The notes beneath the pieces were generated by a model that was given only the letters and a program-made list of their open reading frames with translations, searched no databases and was not told where the DNA came from. DNA of 64,000 nt, taken from the NCBI RefSeq assembly GCF_019710745.1, contig NZ_JAHKJW010000042.1:1-64000 (forward strand). Direction: 5' to 3'. Position 1 is the first letter of the stretch, and each line of letters begins with the position of its first letter. This DNA is from Streptomyces beigongshangae. GTDB lineage: Bacteria; Actinomycetota; Actinomycetes; Streptomycetales; Streptomycetaceae. This document shows positions 8,497 to 18,742 of the stretch, in pieces. A program made the translations under genes and the position numbers.

Positions 8497-9687
8497 GTGA
8501 GACGTATGACAGCGCGACCCGGGAACGCCCATCAGGCGCGGCTGCTCAGACTGCTGCGCGACGGCGGCCCCAACTCGCGGGCACAGCTCGGGGACCAGGT
8601 CGACCTCTCCCGGTCCAAGCTGGCCGTGGAGGTCGAACGGCTCCTGGAGACGGGCCTGGTGGTGGCCGACGGACTCGCCGCGTCCCGCGGCGGCCGCCGG
8701 TCCCACAACATCCGCCTCGCCCCCGCGCTGCGCTTCCTGGGCGTCGACATCGGGGCCACCTCGATAGACGTCGCGGTCACCAACGCGGAGCTGGAGGTGC
8801 TGGGCCACATCAACCAGCCCATGGACGTGCGCGAGGGCCCGGTCGCGGTCTTCGAGCAGGTCCTGTCCATGGCGCAGAAGCTGAAGGCGTCGGGGCTCGC
8901 CGAGGGGTTCGACGGCGCCGGCATCGGGGTACCCGGACCCGTTCGCTTCCCCGAGGGCATCCCGGTCGCCCCACCGATCATGCCGGGCTGGGACGGGTTC
9001 CCGGTGCGCGAGGCGCTGAGCCAGGACCTCGGCTGCCCCGTCATGGTCGACAACGACGTGAACCTGATGGCGATGGGGGAGCAGCACGCGGGCGTGGCCC
9101 GCTCCGTGGGCGACTTCCTCTGCGTCAAGATCGGTACCGGTATCGGCTGCGGGATCGTCGTCGGCGGTGGGGTCTACCGCGGTACGACGGGCAGCGCGGG
9201 CGACATCGGCCACATCCAGGCCGTACCGGACGGCCGTCCGTGCGCGTGCGGCAACCGGGGCTGCCTGGAGGCCCACTTCAGCGGTGCCGCACTGGCCCGT
9301 GACGCGATGGAGGCCGCCCAGCAGGGGGTCTCCGAGGAACTCGCGGCACGGCTGGAGGCGGCGGGCGCCCTGAGCGCCGTCGACGTCGCCGCCGCTGCCG
9401 CCGCGGGCGACGCCACCGCGCTCGACCTGATCCGCGAGGGCGGCAACCGCACCGGCCAGGTCATCGCCGGACTCGTCAGCTTCTTCAACCCGGGCCTGGT
9501 GGTGATCGGCGGTGGGGTGACCGGACTCGGCCACACCCTGCTCGCCGCGATCCGCACCCAGGTCTACCGCCAGTCGCTGCCTCTCGCGACCGGCAACCTG
9601 CCCATCGTGCTGGGGGAGTTGGGCCCCACCGCCGGAGTCATCGGCGCGGCCCGGCTCATCAGCGACCACCTGTTCTCACCCGCGTAA
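8497..9687 (+). CDS. ROK family transcriptional regulator
   Basis: 396 residues from the GTG at 8497, preceded by GGGAGGGG; an ATG three codons later is an alternative. The N-terminal 75 residues are a winged helix (SRAQLGDQVDLSRSKLAVEV), then comes the ROK sugar-kinase-like fold with DIGATSIDVAVTN, the phosphate loop GTGIGCGIVVGGG, and the structural zinc site around GHI and CACGNRGCLEA. Such proteins bind sugars or sugar phosphates and repress uptake genes. It directly precedes a ribose-type ABC importer on the same strand, so it probably controls that importer and the dehydrogenase/isomerase genes after it. Confidence 0.92.
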   Translation: MRRMTARPGNAHQARLLRLLRDGGPNSRAQLGDQVDLSRSKLAVEVERLLETGLVVADGLAASRGGRRSHNIRLAPALRFLGVDIGATSIDVAVTNAELEVLGHINQPMDVREGPVAVFEQVLSMAQKLKASGLAEGFDGAGIGVPGPVRFPEGIPVAPPIMPGWDGFPVREALSQDLGCPVMVDNDVNLMAMGEQHAGVARSVGDFLCVKIGTGIGCGIVVGGGVYRGTTGSAGDIGHIQAVPDGRPCACGNRGCLEAHFSGAALARDAMEAAQQGVSEELAARLEAAGALSAVDVAAAAAAGDATALDLIREGGNRTGQVIAGLVSFFNPGLVVIGGGVTGLGHTLLAAIRTQVYRQSLPLATGNLPIVLGELGPTAGVIGAARLISDHLFSPA

Positions 9688-9812
9688 CACCCGCGTCCGT
9701 ACACCCACATCTGCACACCCGCACCCGTACACACCCGCGTCCGTACACCCGCACCCGCACACCCTCACCACCCGACCGCTCCGCCCTGCCCTGCTCCGCC
9801 CTGCCCTGCAAC
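9688..9812 (+). repeat. Short CACCCGCRYCCGTACA-type repeats between ROK gene and ABC operon
   Basis: The spacer is built from imperfect repeats of a CACCCGCACCCGTACA-like unit (9688-9770), then two copies of CTCCGCCCTGCCCTG (9779-9808). No hairpin terminator with a T tract is visible. These look like slippage-derived spacers rather than a coding sequence. Confidence 0.5.
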
Positions 9813-9838
9813 CGGCCCGCATGCCGAGGGGAACCGTC

Positions 9839-11356
9839 ATGGCACCAGAACCACCCCTTCTCACGATGTCCGGAATCACCAAGTCGTTCCCCGGTGTCCG
9901 GGCCCTCGACGGCGTCGACCTCGACGTCCTGCCCGGTGAAGTGCACTGCCTGCTCGGCCAGAACGGCGCGGGGAAGTCCACACTCATCAAGGTCCTGGCC
10001 GGCGCCCACCAGCCGGACGACGGCACGATCGGCTGGCGCGGCGAGCAGGTCGTGCTCCGCTCGCCCATCGCCGCCATGCGCCTCGGCATCGCCACCATCT
10101 ACCAGGAACTCGACCTGGTGGAGGGCCTGTCGGTCGCCGAGAACGTCTACCTCGGCCACGAACCGACGTCCGCCGGGTTCGTCGTGCGCGGCAAGGAGGC
10201 CAGGGCGTCGACCGCCGCCCTGCTGAAGCGGCTCGGCCATCCGGAGATCGACCCCGGGCGGCTGGTCGGCGAGCTGTCCGCCGCCCACCAGCAGATCGTC
10301 TCCATGGCCCGGGCGCTCTCCCACGACGTACGCCTCATCGTCATGGACGAGCCGTCCGCGGCCCTGGACCCCGACGAGGTCGACAACCTCTTCCGCATCG
10401 TCACCGACCTCACCGCCGAGGGCGTCGCCGTCGTCTACATCTCGCACCGCCTGGAGGAGATCCGCCGCATCGGCGACCGGGTCACGGTGCTGAAGGACGG
10501 CCGCGCGGTGGCCGGCGGCCTGCCCGCCGACTCCACGCCGACCCGCGAGGTCGTCGCGCTGATGACGGGGCGCAACGTCGAGTACGTCTTCCCGCCGCGC
10601 CCCGCGCCCCGGGACCTGCCCGCTCCGGTGCTGGAGGTCCGGGGACTCTCCCGCGAGGGCGAGTTCGAGCCGCTGGACCTGGTCCTGCGTCCGGGTGAGA
10701 TCGTCGGTCTCGCGGGACTCGTCGGCTCCGGCCGCTCCGAGATCCTGGAGACCGTCTACGGCGCCCGCAAGCCGAGTACCGGCCAAGTCCTGGTCGACGG
10801 GAAGCAGTTGAAGCCCGGCAGCGTCCGGACGGCCGTCGCCGCCGGTCTCGGCCTCGCCCCCGAGGAGCGCAAGGCGCAGGCCCTGCTGATGCTGGAGTCC
10901 GTCACCCGCAACGTCTCCGTGTCCTCCATGTCCCGCTTCTCGTACGGCGGCTGGCTGGACCGGAACGCCGAACGGGACGCGGCGCGCAAGGCGACCCGCG
11001 AGCTGTCGCTGCGCCCCGACAACCCGTCCGCCCTCATCCGCACGCTCTCCGGCGGCAACCAGCAGAAGGCGGTCCTCGCCCGCTGGCTGCTGCGCGGCTG
11101 CCGGGTGCTGCTGCTCGACGAACCGACCCGCGGCGTCGACGTCGGCGCCCGCGCCGAGCTGTACGCCGTCATCCGCCGCCTCGCCGACGAAGGCCTGGCC
11201 GTGCTCATGGTCTCCAGCGAAGTACCCGAGGTCCTCGGCCTCGCCGACCGCGTCCTGGTGCTCCGCGAGGGCCGGGTCGTCCACACGGCGCCCGCCCAGG
11301 AACTCGACGAACACCGCGTACTCGACCTCGTCATGGAAGGAAGCCCGGCGTCATGA
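9839..11356 (+). CDS. Sugar ABC transporter ATP-binding protein, ribose/xylose type
   Basis: 505 residues. ATG 9839 is chosen over ATG 9821 because GAGGGGA lies just before it. Two tandem ABC domains, as in RbsA/XylG. The first has an intact Walker A (GQNGAGKST), a signature-like region at LSAAHQQIVSMARAL and Walker B LIVMDEPSA. The second has the degenerate Walker A GLVGSGRSEIL usual for this class, then LSGGNQQKAVLARWL and LLLDEPTRGVDVG. It energises uptake of a monosaccharide or cyclitol through the permease that overlaps its stop by ATGA and the lipoprotein that follows. Confidence 0.93.
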   Translation: MAPEPPLLTMSGITKSFPGVRALDGVDLDVLPGEVHCLLGQNGAGKSTLIKVLAGAHQPDDGTIGWRGEQVVLRSPIAAMRLGIATIYQELDLVEGLSVAENVYLGHEPTSAGFVVRGKEARASTAALLKRLGHPEIDPGRLVGELSAAHQQIVSMARALSHDVRLIVMDEPSAALDPDEVDNLFRIVTDLTAEGVAVVYISHRLEEIRRIGDRVTVLKDGRAVAGGLPADSTPTREVVALMTGRNVEYVFPPRPAPRDLPAPVLEVRGLSREGEFEPLDLVLRPGEIVGLAGLVGSGRSEILETVYGARKPSTGQVLVDGKQLKPGSVRTAVAAGLGLAPEERKAQALLMLESVTRNVSVSSMSRFSYGGWLDRNAERDAARKATRELSLRPDNPSALIRTLSGGNQQKAVLARWLLRGCRVLLLDEPTRGVDVGARAELYAVIRRLADEGLAVLMVSSEVPEVLGLADRVLVLREGRVVHTAPAQELDEHRVLDLVMEGSPAS

Positions 11357-12372
11357 CGCAGCCCGTGTCCCCGCCCAGGGACGACACCCCGAAGCTGTCA
11401 CCGCAGGTGGAACCCAGTCCGTGGCGGGTGGTCGTGGCACGTGCCGACGTCCGCACCCTGTCACTGCTCGGTGTGCTCGCCGCCCTGATCCTCATCGGAG
11501 GCATCACCAAGCCCGACGAGTTCCTCGACACCCGCAACCTCCAGCTCGTCCTCACCCAGGCATCGGTGATCGGCGTCGTCACGGTCGGGATGACCTTCGT
11601 CATCACCTCCGGCGGCATCGACCTGTCCGTCGGCGCGATCGTGGCGCTCGCCTCGGTGTGGGCGACCACCGTCGCCACCCAGGAGTACGGCTTCACAGGC
11701 GTCCTGTTCACCGCGGTGATCGTCGGTGTCGGCTGCGGCCTGGTGAACGGACTGCTGATCGCGTACGGCGGCATGGTGCCGTTCATCGCGACCCTCGCCA
11801 TGCTGGCCTCGGCCCGCGGCCTCGCCCTCCAGATCACCGACGGCAACACCCAGGTCGTCACCATCGACGGCATCCTCGACCTCGGCGAGCGGGACTCCTA
11901 CGTCCTCGGTATCCCGCCGCTGGTCCTGATGTTCGCGGTCGTGACGGTCATCGGCTGGCTCGTGCTCAACCGCACCACCTTCGGACGGCGCACGGTGGCC
12001 GTCGGCGGCAACGCGGAGGCGACCCGGCTCGCCGGCATCGACGTACGCCGCCAGCGCCTCTACCTCTATCTGCTCTCCGGACTGTGCTGCGGCATCGCGG
12101 CCTTCATGCTGATCGTCCTGTCCGGCTCGGGCCAGAACACCAACGGCAACCTGTACGAACTCGACGCGATCGCCGCGGCCATCATCGGCGGCACCCTCCT
12201 CAGCGGGGGGCGCGGCACCATCGTCGGATCGGTGCTCGGGGTCCTGATCTTCACCACGATCACGAACATCTTCGCCCTGAACAACCTGCAGAGCGACGTC
12301 CAGCAGATCGCCAAGGGCGCGATCATCGTCGCCGCCGTGCTCGTCCAGCGCCGCACCGCGAACACCACGTAG
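11353..12372 (+). CDS. Sugar ABC transporter permease (RbsC type)
   Basis: 339 residues. Start ATG overlaps the ATPase stop (ATGA), so translation is coupled. About ten membrane helices; typical family blocks are GMTFVITSGGIDLSVGAIVAL near residue 85 and DAIAAAIIGGTLLSGGRGTIVG near residue 275, which match the BPD_transp_2 family. The first 35 residues are hydrophilic. It forms the channel of the ribose-type importer; substrate specificity rests with the downstream binding protein. Confidence 0.93.
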   Translation: MTQPVSPPRDDTPKLSPQVEPSPWRVVVARADVRTLSLLGVLAALILIGGITKPDEFLDTRNLQLVLTQASVIGVVTVGMTFVITSGGIDLSVGAIVALASVWATTVATQEYGFTGVLFTAVIVGVGCGLVNGLLIAYGGMVPFIATLAMLASARGLALQITDGNTQVVTIDGILDLGERDSYVLGIPPLVLMFAVVTVIGWLVLNRTTFGRRTVAVGGNAEATRLAGIDVRRQRLYLYLLSGLCCGIAAFMLIVLSGSGQNTNGNLYELDAIAAAIIGGTLLSGGRGTIVGSVLGVLIFTTITNIFALNNLQSDVQQIAKGAIIVAAVLVQRRTANTT

Positions 12373-12506
12373 CGCCGCGCGGCACCCGACCAGCACTCGA
12401 TCACCGCTTGATCAGTACTCCATCACTGCTCGATCAGCACGTGATCGGCACCCCGCACCACCCCGTACGACCCGAGGGACACGCCTTGAGGAAAGGGACC
12501 ACCGCC
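12373..12506 (+). repeat. Repeated GATCA-rich spacer with a CGATCA/TGATCG palindrome
   Basis: The gap between permease and binding-protein genes holds several GATCA-centred repeats (CTCGATCACC, TTGATCAG, CTCGATCAG) and one inverted pair, CGATCA at 12431-12436 with TGATCG at 12442-12447. It may be an internal regulatory or mRNA-processing element that raises binding-protein expression. Only the repeats are certain. Confidence 0.4.
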
Positions 12507-13544
12507 ATGCCAGAGCTCACGAGCCGCAGAGGACTTCTCTTCGGCACCGCCGCCGTCTCGGCCGGTGTCCTCCTCGCCGGTTGCACCAGCAACGAATCCG
12601 ACGACGAGCCGGCCTCCAACGACCAGCCCGCCGCCGACGACAAGCCCGGCAAGCAGGTCACCATCGGCTTCGCGGGTCCGCAGGCCGACCACGGCTGGCT
12701 CAACGCGATCAACGACAACGCCAAGAAGCGTGCCGAGAAGTACGAGGACGTGACGCTGGAGATCACCGAGGGCTCCAACGACACCGCGGCCCAGATCGGC
12801 CAGATAGAGACGCTGATCAACAAGAAGGTCGACGTCCTGGTGATCCTGCCGGCCGACGGCAAGGCCCTCACCCAGGTCGGTCTCAAGGCCATGCGCGCCG
12901 GCATCCCGGTGGTCAACCTCGACCGCGTCTTCAACTCCCCGCAGGCCTACCGCTCCTACATCGGCGGCGACAACTTCGGCATGGGCCTCAACGCCGGCCA
13001 CTACATCGGCGAGCAGCTCAAGGACAAGAAGAACGCCAAGGTCATCGAACTGGCCGGACTCGACAACCTGGAACTCACCAAGCAGCGCACGGCCGGCTTC
13101 GACGCGGCCCTGAAGAACTACCCGAACATCAAGAAGGTGGCCCGCCAGGCCGCCGAGTTCACCGTCGAGTCGGGACAGGCCAAGATGTCCCAGCTCCTGC
13201 AGGCCCAGTCGAAGTTCGACGCGCTGTGGAACCACGACGACGACCAGGGCGTCGGCGCCCTGCGCGCCATCGAGCAGGCCGGCCGGGACGACTTCATCAT
13301 GGTCGGCGGGGCGGGCGCGCTCTCCGCCATGCAGGCCATCGAGGCGGACAACGGCGTCCTCAAGGCCACCGTCCTGTACCCGCCCACCATGGCCGCGTCG
13401 GCGATCGACCTCGCCCGCGCGCTCGGCCAGGGCAAGGGCGTCAGCGGCCTCGCGGAGTTCGAGATCCCCTCGTCCCTGACGCTCTACTCGGCGGTCGTCG
13501 ACAAGGAGAACGTCAAGACGTACCTGCCCACCGGTTTCAAGTAG
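12507..13544 (+). CDS. Sugar ABC transporter substrate-binding lipoprotein
   Basis: 345 residues. The start ATG 12507 gives a lipoprotein signal with SRRGLLFGTAAVSAGVLLAGC, Cys about residue 30 being the lipid-bearing residue; the paired Arg also makes Tat export possible. After a 25-residue acidic linker comes a periplasmic-binding-protein-like (Peripla_BP_4) domain: VTIGFAGPQADHGWLNAIND, VDVLVILPADGKAL, IPVVNLDRV and NHDDDQGVGALRAIEQAG, as in RbsB-type proteins. It captures the sugar outside the membrane for the two upstream components. A perfect 9-bp hairpin follows the stop. Confidence 0.92.
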   Translation: MPELTSRRGLLFGTAAVSAGVLLAGCTSNESDDEPASNDQPAADDKPGKQVTIGFAGPQADHGWLNAINDNAKKRAEKYEDVTLEITEGSNDTAAQIGQIETLINKKVDVLVILPADGKALTQVGLKAMRAGIPVVNLDRVFNSPQAYRSYIGGDNFGMGLNAGHYIGEQLKDKKNAKVIELAGLDNLELTKQRTAGFDAALKNYPNIKKVARQAAEFTVESGQAKMSQLLQAQSKFDALWNHDDDQGVGALRAIEQAGRDDFIMVGGAGALSAMQAIEADNGVLKATVLYPPTMAASAIDLARALGQGKGVSGLAEFEIPSSLTLYSAVVDKENVKTYLPTGFK

Positions 13545-13559
13545 AGCCGGACCCCGTCG

Positions 13560-13582
13560 GGGCCGCCCAGCAGGGGCGGCCC
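13560..13582 (+). terminator. Hairpin after ABC importer operon
   Basis: Perfect 9-bp stem GGGCCGCCC / GGGCGGCCC with a 5-base loop, 15 bases after the binding-protein stop. There is no T tract, which is common for Streptomyces terminators. Confidence 0.6.
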
Positions 13583-13740
13583 GTCAGGGGCGCGGGGAAC
13601 TGCGCGGCCGGCCACGACGGACCCGCAGGTCCCCAGGGCCCTTCAAGGGGCGTGAGGAACTGCGCGGCCGGCCACGACGGACCCGCAGGTCCCCAGGGCC
13701 CTTCAAGGGGCGTGAGGAACTGCGCGGCCGGCCACGACGG
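13561..13740 (+). repeat. 60-bp tandem repeat (two identical copies plus one diverged)
   Basis: Bases 13621-13680 and 13681-13740 are identical over 60 bases. Bases 13591-13620 match the second half of the unit except for the last few bases around the GGGGCGCGGGGAACTGCGCG start. The unit contains the GGGGCGTGAGGAACTGCGCG string, a variant of a very abundant Streptomyces intergenic motif. It separates the importer from the dehydrogenase genes. Confidence 0.9.
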
Positions 13741-13811
13741 ATCCGCGGTTCCTTCTCCGCGCACAGCGGAGCGCCCCCCCACCGCGCCACGACGAAGAGG
13801 AGGACCTCCGT

Positions 13812-15047
13812 ATGGCACAGCCGCAGCAGCCCGACGAGGCACAGGCCGGGGCACGGCCCGGGGCGGCGGCCGGACGGCCCCCGCTGGGCGTGGGCATGGT
13901 CGGATACGCGTTCATGGGCGCCGCCCACTCCCAGGGGTGGCGCACCGCGGGCCGCGTCTTCGACCTGCCGCGCCGACCCGTGCTCGCGGCCGTCTGCGGC
14001 CGTGACGCGGAAGCCGTGCGGGGGGCCGCCGACCGGCTCGGCTGGGCGGCCACCGAGACCGACTGGCGCGCCCTGATCGCCCGCGACGACGTCGACATCG
14101 TCGACATCTGCACCCCCGGCGACAGCCACGCCGAGATCGCCGTCGCCGCACTGGAGGCCGGCAAGCACGTGCTGTGCGAGAAACCCCTCGCCAACACGGT
14201 CGAGGAGGCCGAGGCGATGGCCGGGGCCGCCGAGGCCGCCGCCGCCCGCGGCCAGGTCGCGATGGTCGGCTTCAACTACCGCCGGGTGCCCGCCACCTCA
14301 CTCGCCCGCAGGATGGTCGCGGAGGGCCGCCTGGGCGCCCTGCGGCACGTACGGGTGACGTACCTCCAGGACTGGCTGGTCGACCCGCAGTTCCCGCTCA
14401 CCTGGCGGCTGCGCAAGGAGTCGGCGGGCTCGGGCGCCCTCGGAGACCTGGGCGCGCACATCGTCGACCTCGCGCAGTACCTGGCGGGGGAACCGGTGAC
14501 CGGGGTGTCCGCCATGACCGAGACGTTCGTCAGGGAGCGGCCGCTGCTCTCCGGGGCGTCCGACGGTCTCTCGGCGACGGCCGACGGTGCCGGGAAGGGG
14601 CCCGTCACGGTCGACGACGCCGCCCTCTTCACCGCACGGTTGGCGTCGGGAGCCCTCGCCTCCTTCGAGGCCACCCGGTTCGCGACCGGCCGCAAGAACT
14701 CCCTGCGCATCGAACTCAACGGCGAGAAGGGCTCGCTGGCCTTCGACCTGGAGCGCCTCAACGAACTCCAGTACCACGACGGCACGGAACCCGGCACGTA
14801 CGCGGGCTTCCGCCGCATCCTGGTCACCGAGCCCGACCACCCCTACCTGGACGCCTGGTGGCCGCCGGGCCACGGCCTGGGCTACGAGCACACCTTCGTG
14901 CACCAGGCCCGCGACCTGGTCCACGCCATCGCCGGGGGCAGCCGGCCGCTGCCCTCCTTCGCCGACGGACTGCAGGTGCAGCGCGTGCTCGCCGCCGTCG
15001 AGGAGAGCGCCGAGAAGAACTCCGTCTTCACCCCCGTAGCGAGCTGA
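13812..15047 (+). CDS. Gfo/Idh/MocA family oxidoreductase
   Basis: 411 residues, RBS AGGAGGA before ATG 13812. After a 25-residue low-complexity head comes the Rossmann fold (LGVGMVGYAFMGAAHSQGW), the EKP motif in LCEKPLANTVEEAEAM, and the C-terminal alpha/beta domain with GDLGAHIVDLAQYLAGEP holding the conserved Asp/His pair. These enzymes oxidise or reduce sugars and inositols with NAD(P), often at C2 or C3. It is followed 14 bases later by a xylose-isomerase-like protein and preceded by an importer, so it probably starts the breakdown of the imported sugar or cyclitol. The exact substrate is not shown by sequence. Confidence 0.92.
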   Translation: MAQPQQPDEAQAGARPGAAAGRPPLGVGMVGYAFMGAAHSQGWRTAGRVFDLPRRPVLAAVCGRDAEAVRGAADRLGWAATETDWRALIARDDVDIVDICTPGDSHAEIAVAALEAGKHVLCEKPLANTVEEAEAMAGAAEAAAARGQVAMVGFNYRRVPATSLARRMVAEGRLGALRHVRVTYLQDWLVDPQFPLTWRLRKESAGSGALGDLGAHIVDLAQYLAGEPVTGVSAMTETFVRERPLLSGASDGLSATADGAGKGPVTVDDAALFTARLASGALASFEATRFATGRKNSLRIELNGEKGSLAFDLERLNELQYHDGTEPGTYAGFRRILVTEPDHPYLDAWWPPGHGLGYEHTFVHQARDLVHAIAGGSRPLPSFADGLQVQRVLAAVEESAEKNSVFTPVAS

Positions 15048-15061
15048 GGAGGACCAGTACC

Positions 15062-16066
<1,005 letters not shown>

Positions 16067-16192
16067 GCCTTTGAACGACTGAGCCTTCGAAGGAACGGGC
16101 CCTTCGCACCGGGGTCCACCAGTTCCGGGGTGCCCGGCGCACCCCGGCGTATCGCACCCGCATGAACCACCAGCCCCATCCTGGAGGCATCC

Positions 16193-18730
16193 GTGCACGC
16201 GAACGACCACACGAACGACCACACGAGCACCACCAGAACCGAGGGCCACGGAGAGCGCCCGAAAATACGATTCCGCAAGGCCCTCGCGCTGCTCACCGGC
16301 GCCCTCCTCGCCGGTGCCTCGCTGACCCTCGCCACACCCCCGGCGGGCGCGGCCGTCGCGGACCCCGGCGCGGCACCCGCCGCGCCGGCCGCCGCCGAGG
16401 ACTTCCAGCAGGTCACCCTCGCCAAGGGCGAACCGGAGGTCGGCGAGCCCATGTCGCTCGCCGTCCTCCCGGACCGCTCCGTGCTGCACACCTCGCGCGA
16501 CGGCGAACTGCGGATCACCGACAGCGCCGGCAACACCCGCCTCGCCGGCGAGCTCGACGTCTACTCGCACGACGAGGAGGGCCTGCAGGGCGTCGGCGTC
16601 GACCCCGGCTTCGCCGACAACCGCTTCATCTACCTGTACTACGCCCCGCCGCTCGACACCCCGGCCGGCGACGCCCCCGAGACGGGCACCGCGGCCGACT
16701 TCGCCCCCTTCGACGGCGTCAACCGGCTCTCCCGCTTCGTCCTGAACGCCGACGGCACCCTCGACAACGCCAGCGAGAAGAAGATCCTCGACGTCCCCGC
16801 CACCCGCGGCATCTGCTGCCACGTCGGCGGCGACATCGACTTCGACGCGGACGGCAATCTCTACCTGTCGACCGGCGACGACTCCAACCCGTTCCAGTCG
16901 GACGGCTACACGCCCATCGACGAGCGCGCGAACCGCAACCCCGTCTTCGACGCCCAGCGCACCTCCGGCAACACCAACGACCTGCGCGGCAAGATCCTGC
17001 GCATCAAGGTGAACGCCGACGGCTCGTACTCCGTCCCCGACGGCAACCTCTTCGCGCCGGGCACGGAGAAGACGCGTCCCGAGATCTACGCGATGGGCTT
17101 CCGCAACCCGTTCCGCTTCAGCGTCGACAAGAAGACCGGCATCCTCTACGTCGGTGACTACGGCCCGGACGCGGGCGCCGCCGACCCCGCGCGCGGACCC
17201 GCCGGACAGGTCGAGTTCGCCCGCGTGACCGAGCCCGGCAACTTCGGCTGGCCGTACTGCACCGGCGACAACGACGCCTACGTCGACTACGACTTCGCGA
17301 CGAAGACCTCGGGCGCCGCCTTCGACTGCGCCGCGCCGAAGAACACCTCGCCGAACAACACCGGTCTCACCGACCTGCCCCCGGCCCAGGCCGCCTGGAT
17401 CCCCTACGACGGCGGGTCCGTGCCCGAGTTCGGCACCGGCTCCGAGTCCCCGATGGGCGGTCCGGTCTACGACTACGACGCCTCGCTCGACTCCCCGGTC
17501 AAGTTCCCGGAGGCGTACGACGGGGACTTCTTCGCCGGTGAGTTCGGCCGCCAGTGGATCAAGCGGATCTCGTCGGACGACAGCGGCACCGTGCAGTCCA
17601 TCGCCGACGTGCCGTGGACCGGCACCCAGGTGATGGACATGGCCTTCGGCCCGGACGGCGCGCTGTACGTCCTCGACTACGGCCTGGCCTGGTTCGGCGG
17701 CGACGAGAACTCCGCGCTGTACCGCATCGAGAACGCGACCGACGGCCACTCGCCCGTGGCGCAGGCCGCCGCCGACAGGACGTCCGGACAGGCGCCGCTC
17801 AGGGTGCGGTTCTCCTCCGCGGGCACCACGGACGCCGACGGCGACGCCCTCACCTACAGCTGGGACTTCGGTGACGGCACCACGTCCACCTCGGCCAACC
17901 CGACGCACAGGTACCGGACCAACGGCACCTACACCGCGACCCTGACGGCGAAGGACCCGGACGGCCGCACCGGCAGCTCCAGCGTGCAGATCGTCGTCGG
18001 CAACACCGCGCCCACGGTGACGCTCCAGCTCCCCGAGGACGGACAGCTGTTCGCCTTCGGTGACGCGGTGCCCTTCAAGGTGAAGGTGACCGACCGGGAG
18101 GACGGCACCATCGACTGCGCCAAGGTGAAGGTCACCTTCATCCTCGGCCACGACAGCCACGGCCACCCCGTGACCTCGGCGAACGGCTGCTCCGGCACCA
18201 TCCAGACCAGCGCCGACGGCGGCCACGACGAGAACGCGAACATCTTCGGCGTCTTCGACGCGGAGTACACCGACGGCGGAGGCGGCGGCCAGCAGGCCCT
18301 CACCACGCACGACCAGGCCGTCGTCCAGCCCGAGCACCGCCAGGCCGAGCACTTCGGCGCCTCCGAGGGCGTACAGGTCACGGACCGGGCCGGCGCGCAC
18401 GGCGCGAAGACCGTCGGCGACATCCACGACAAGGACTGGATCTCCTTCGAGCCGTACGTCCTGGGCAACGCCACGAAGCTCACGGCCCGGGTCTCCTCCG
18501 CGGGCGAGGGCGGCAGGCTGGAGGTCCGCGCGGGCTCGCCCACCGGGCGTCTGCTGGGCAGCGCGGCCGTCCCGGTGACCGGCGGCTGGGAGACCTTCCA
18601 GGACGTCAGCGCATCCCTGTCCAGGGCACCGCGCGGCACGACCACGCTCCATCTCGTCTTCAGGGGCAGCCGCACCGGTGCCCTCTACGAGGTGGACGAC
18701 TTCACCTTCACGACCCGCGCGACCCGCTGA
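16193..18730 (+). CDS. Secreted PQQ-type sugar (glucose/sorbosone) dehydrogenase with PKD and CBM6-like domains
   Basis: 845 residues, GTG start after CTGGAGGC. A long N-region then a Sec signal (ALALLTGALLAGASLTLATPPAGAA) with cleavage near residue 55. Residues about 75-520 form a six-bladed propeller of the GSDH family (ICCHVGGDIDFDADGNLYLSTGDDSNPF; MGFRNPFRFSVD; VGDYGPDAG). A PKD domain follows (TDADGDALTYSWDFGDGTT), then a linker with GHDSHGHP. The last about 140 residues resemble a CBM6 carbohydrate-binding module (KDWISFEPYVLGN; LYEVDDFTF). It would oxidise a carbohydrate outside the cell while bound to it. Larger relatives carry an N-terminal ThuA domain, absent here. Confidence 0.9.
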   Translation: MHANDHTNDHTSTTRTEGHGERPKIRFRKALALLTGALLAGASLTLATPPAGAAVADPGAAPAAPAAAEDFQQVTLAKGEPEVGEPMSLAVLPDRSVLHTSRDGELRITDSAGNTRLAGELDVYSHDEEGLQGVGVDPGFADNRFIYLYYAPPLDTPAGDAPETGTAADFAPFDGVNRLSRFVLNADGTLDNASEKKILDVPATRGICCHVGGDIDFDADGNLYLSTGDDSNPFQSDGYTPIDERANRNPVFDAQRTSGNTNDLRGKILRIKVNADGSYSVPDGNLFAPGTEKTRPEIYAMGFRNPFRFSVDKKTGILYVGDYGPDAGAADPARGPAGQVEFARVTEPGNFGWPYCTGDNDAYVDYDFATKTSGAAFDCAAPKNTSPNNTGLTDLPPAQAAWIPYDGGSVPEFGTGSESPMGGPVYDYDASLDSPVKFPEAYDGDFFAGEFGRQWIKRISSDDSGTVQSIADVPWTGTQVMDMAFGPDGALYVLDYGLAWFGGDENSALYRIENATDGHSPVAQAAADRTSGQAPLRVRFSSAGTTDADGDALTYSWDFGDGTTSTSANPTHRYRTNGTYTATLTAKDPDGRTGSSSVQIVVGNTAPTVTLQLPEDGQLFAFGDAVPFKVKVTDREDGTIDCAKVKVTFILGHDSHGHPVTSANGCSGTIQTSADGGHDENANIFGVFDAEYTDGGGGGQQALTTHDQAVVQPEHRQAEHFGASEGVQVTDRAGAHGAKTVGDIHDKDWISFEPYVLGNATKLTARVSSAGEGGRLEVRAGSPTGRLLGSAAVPVTGGWETFQDVSASLSRAPRGTTTLHLVFRGSRTGALYEVDDFTFTTRATR

Positions 18731-18742
18731 GAAAGGCCCGCC

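Noticed and set aside
7357..9669. A 770-codon open frame on the minus strand across the NmrA and ROK genes
   Set aside because: It covers two real genes in other frames and has no recognisable motif or consistent codon bias.
13561..13740. A short CRISPR array
   Set aside because: The repeats are 60-bp tandem duplications without variable spacers, and no cas genes are present anywhere in the window.
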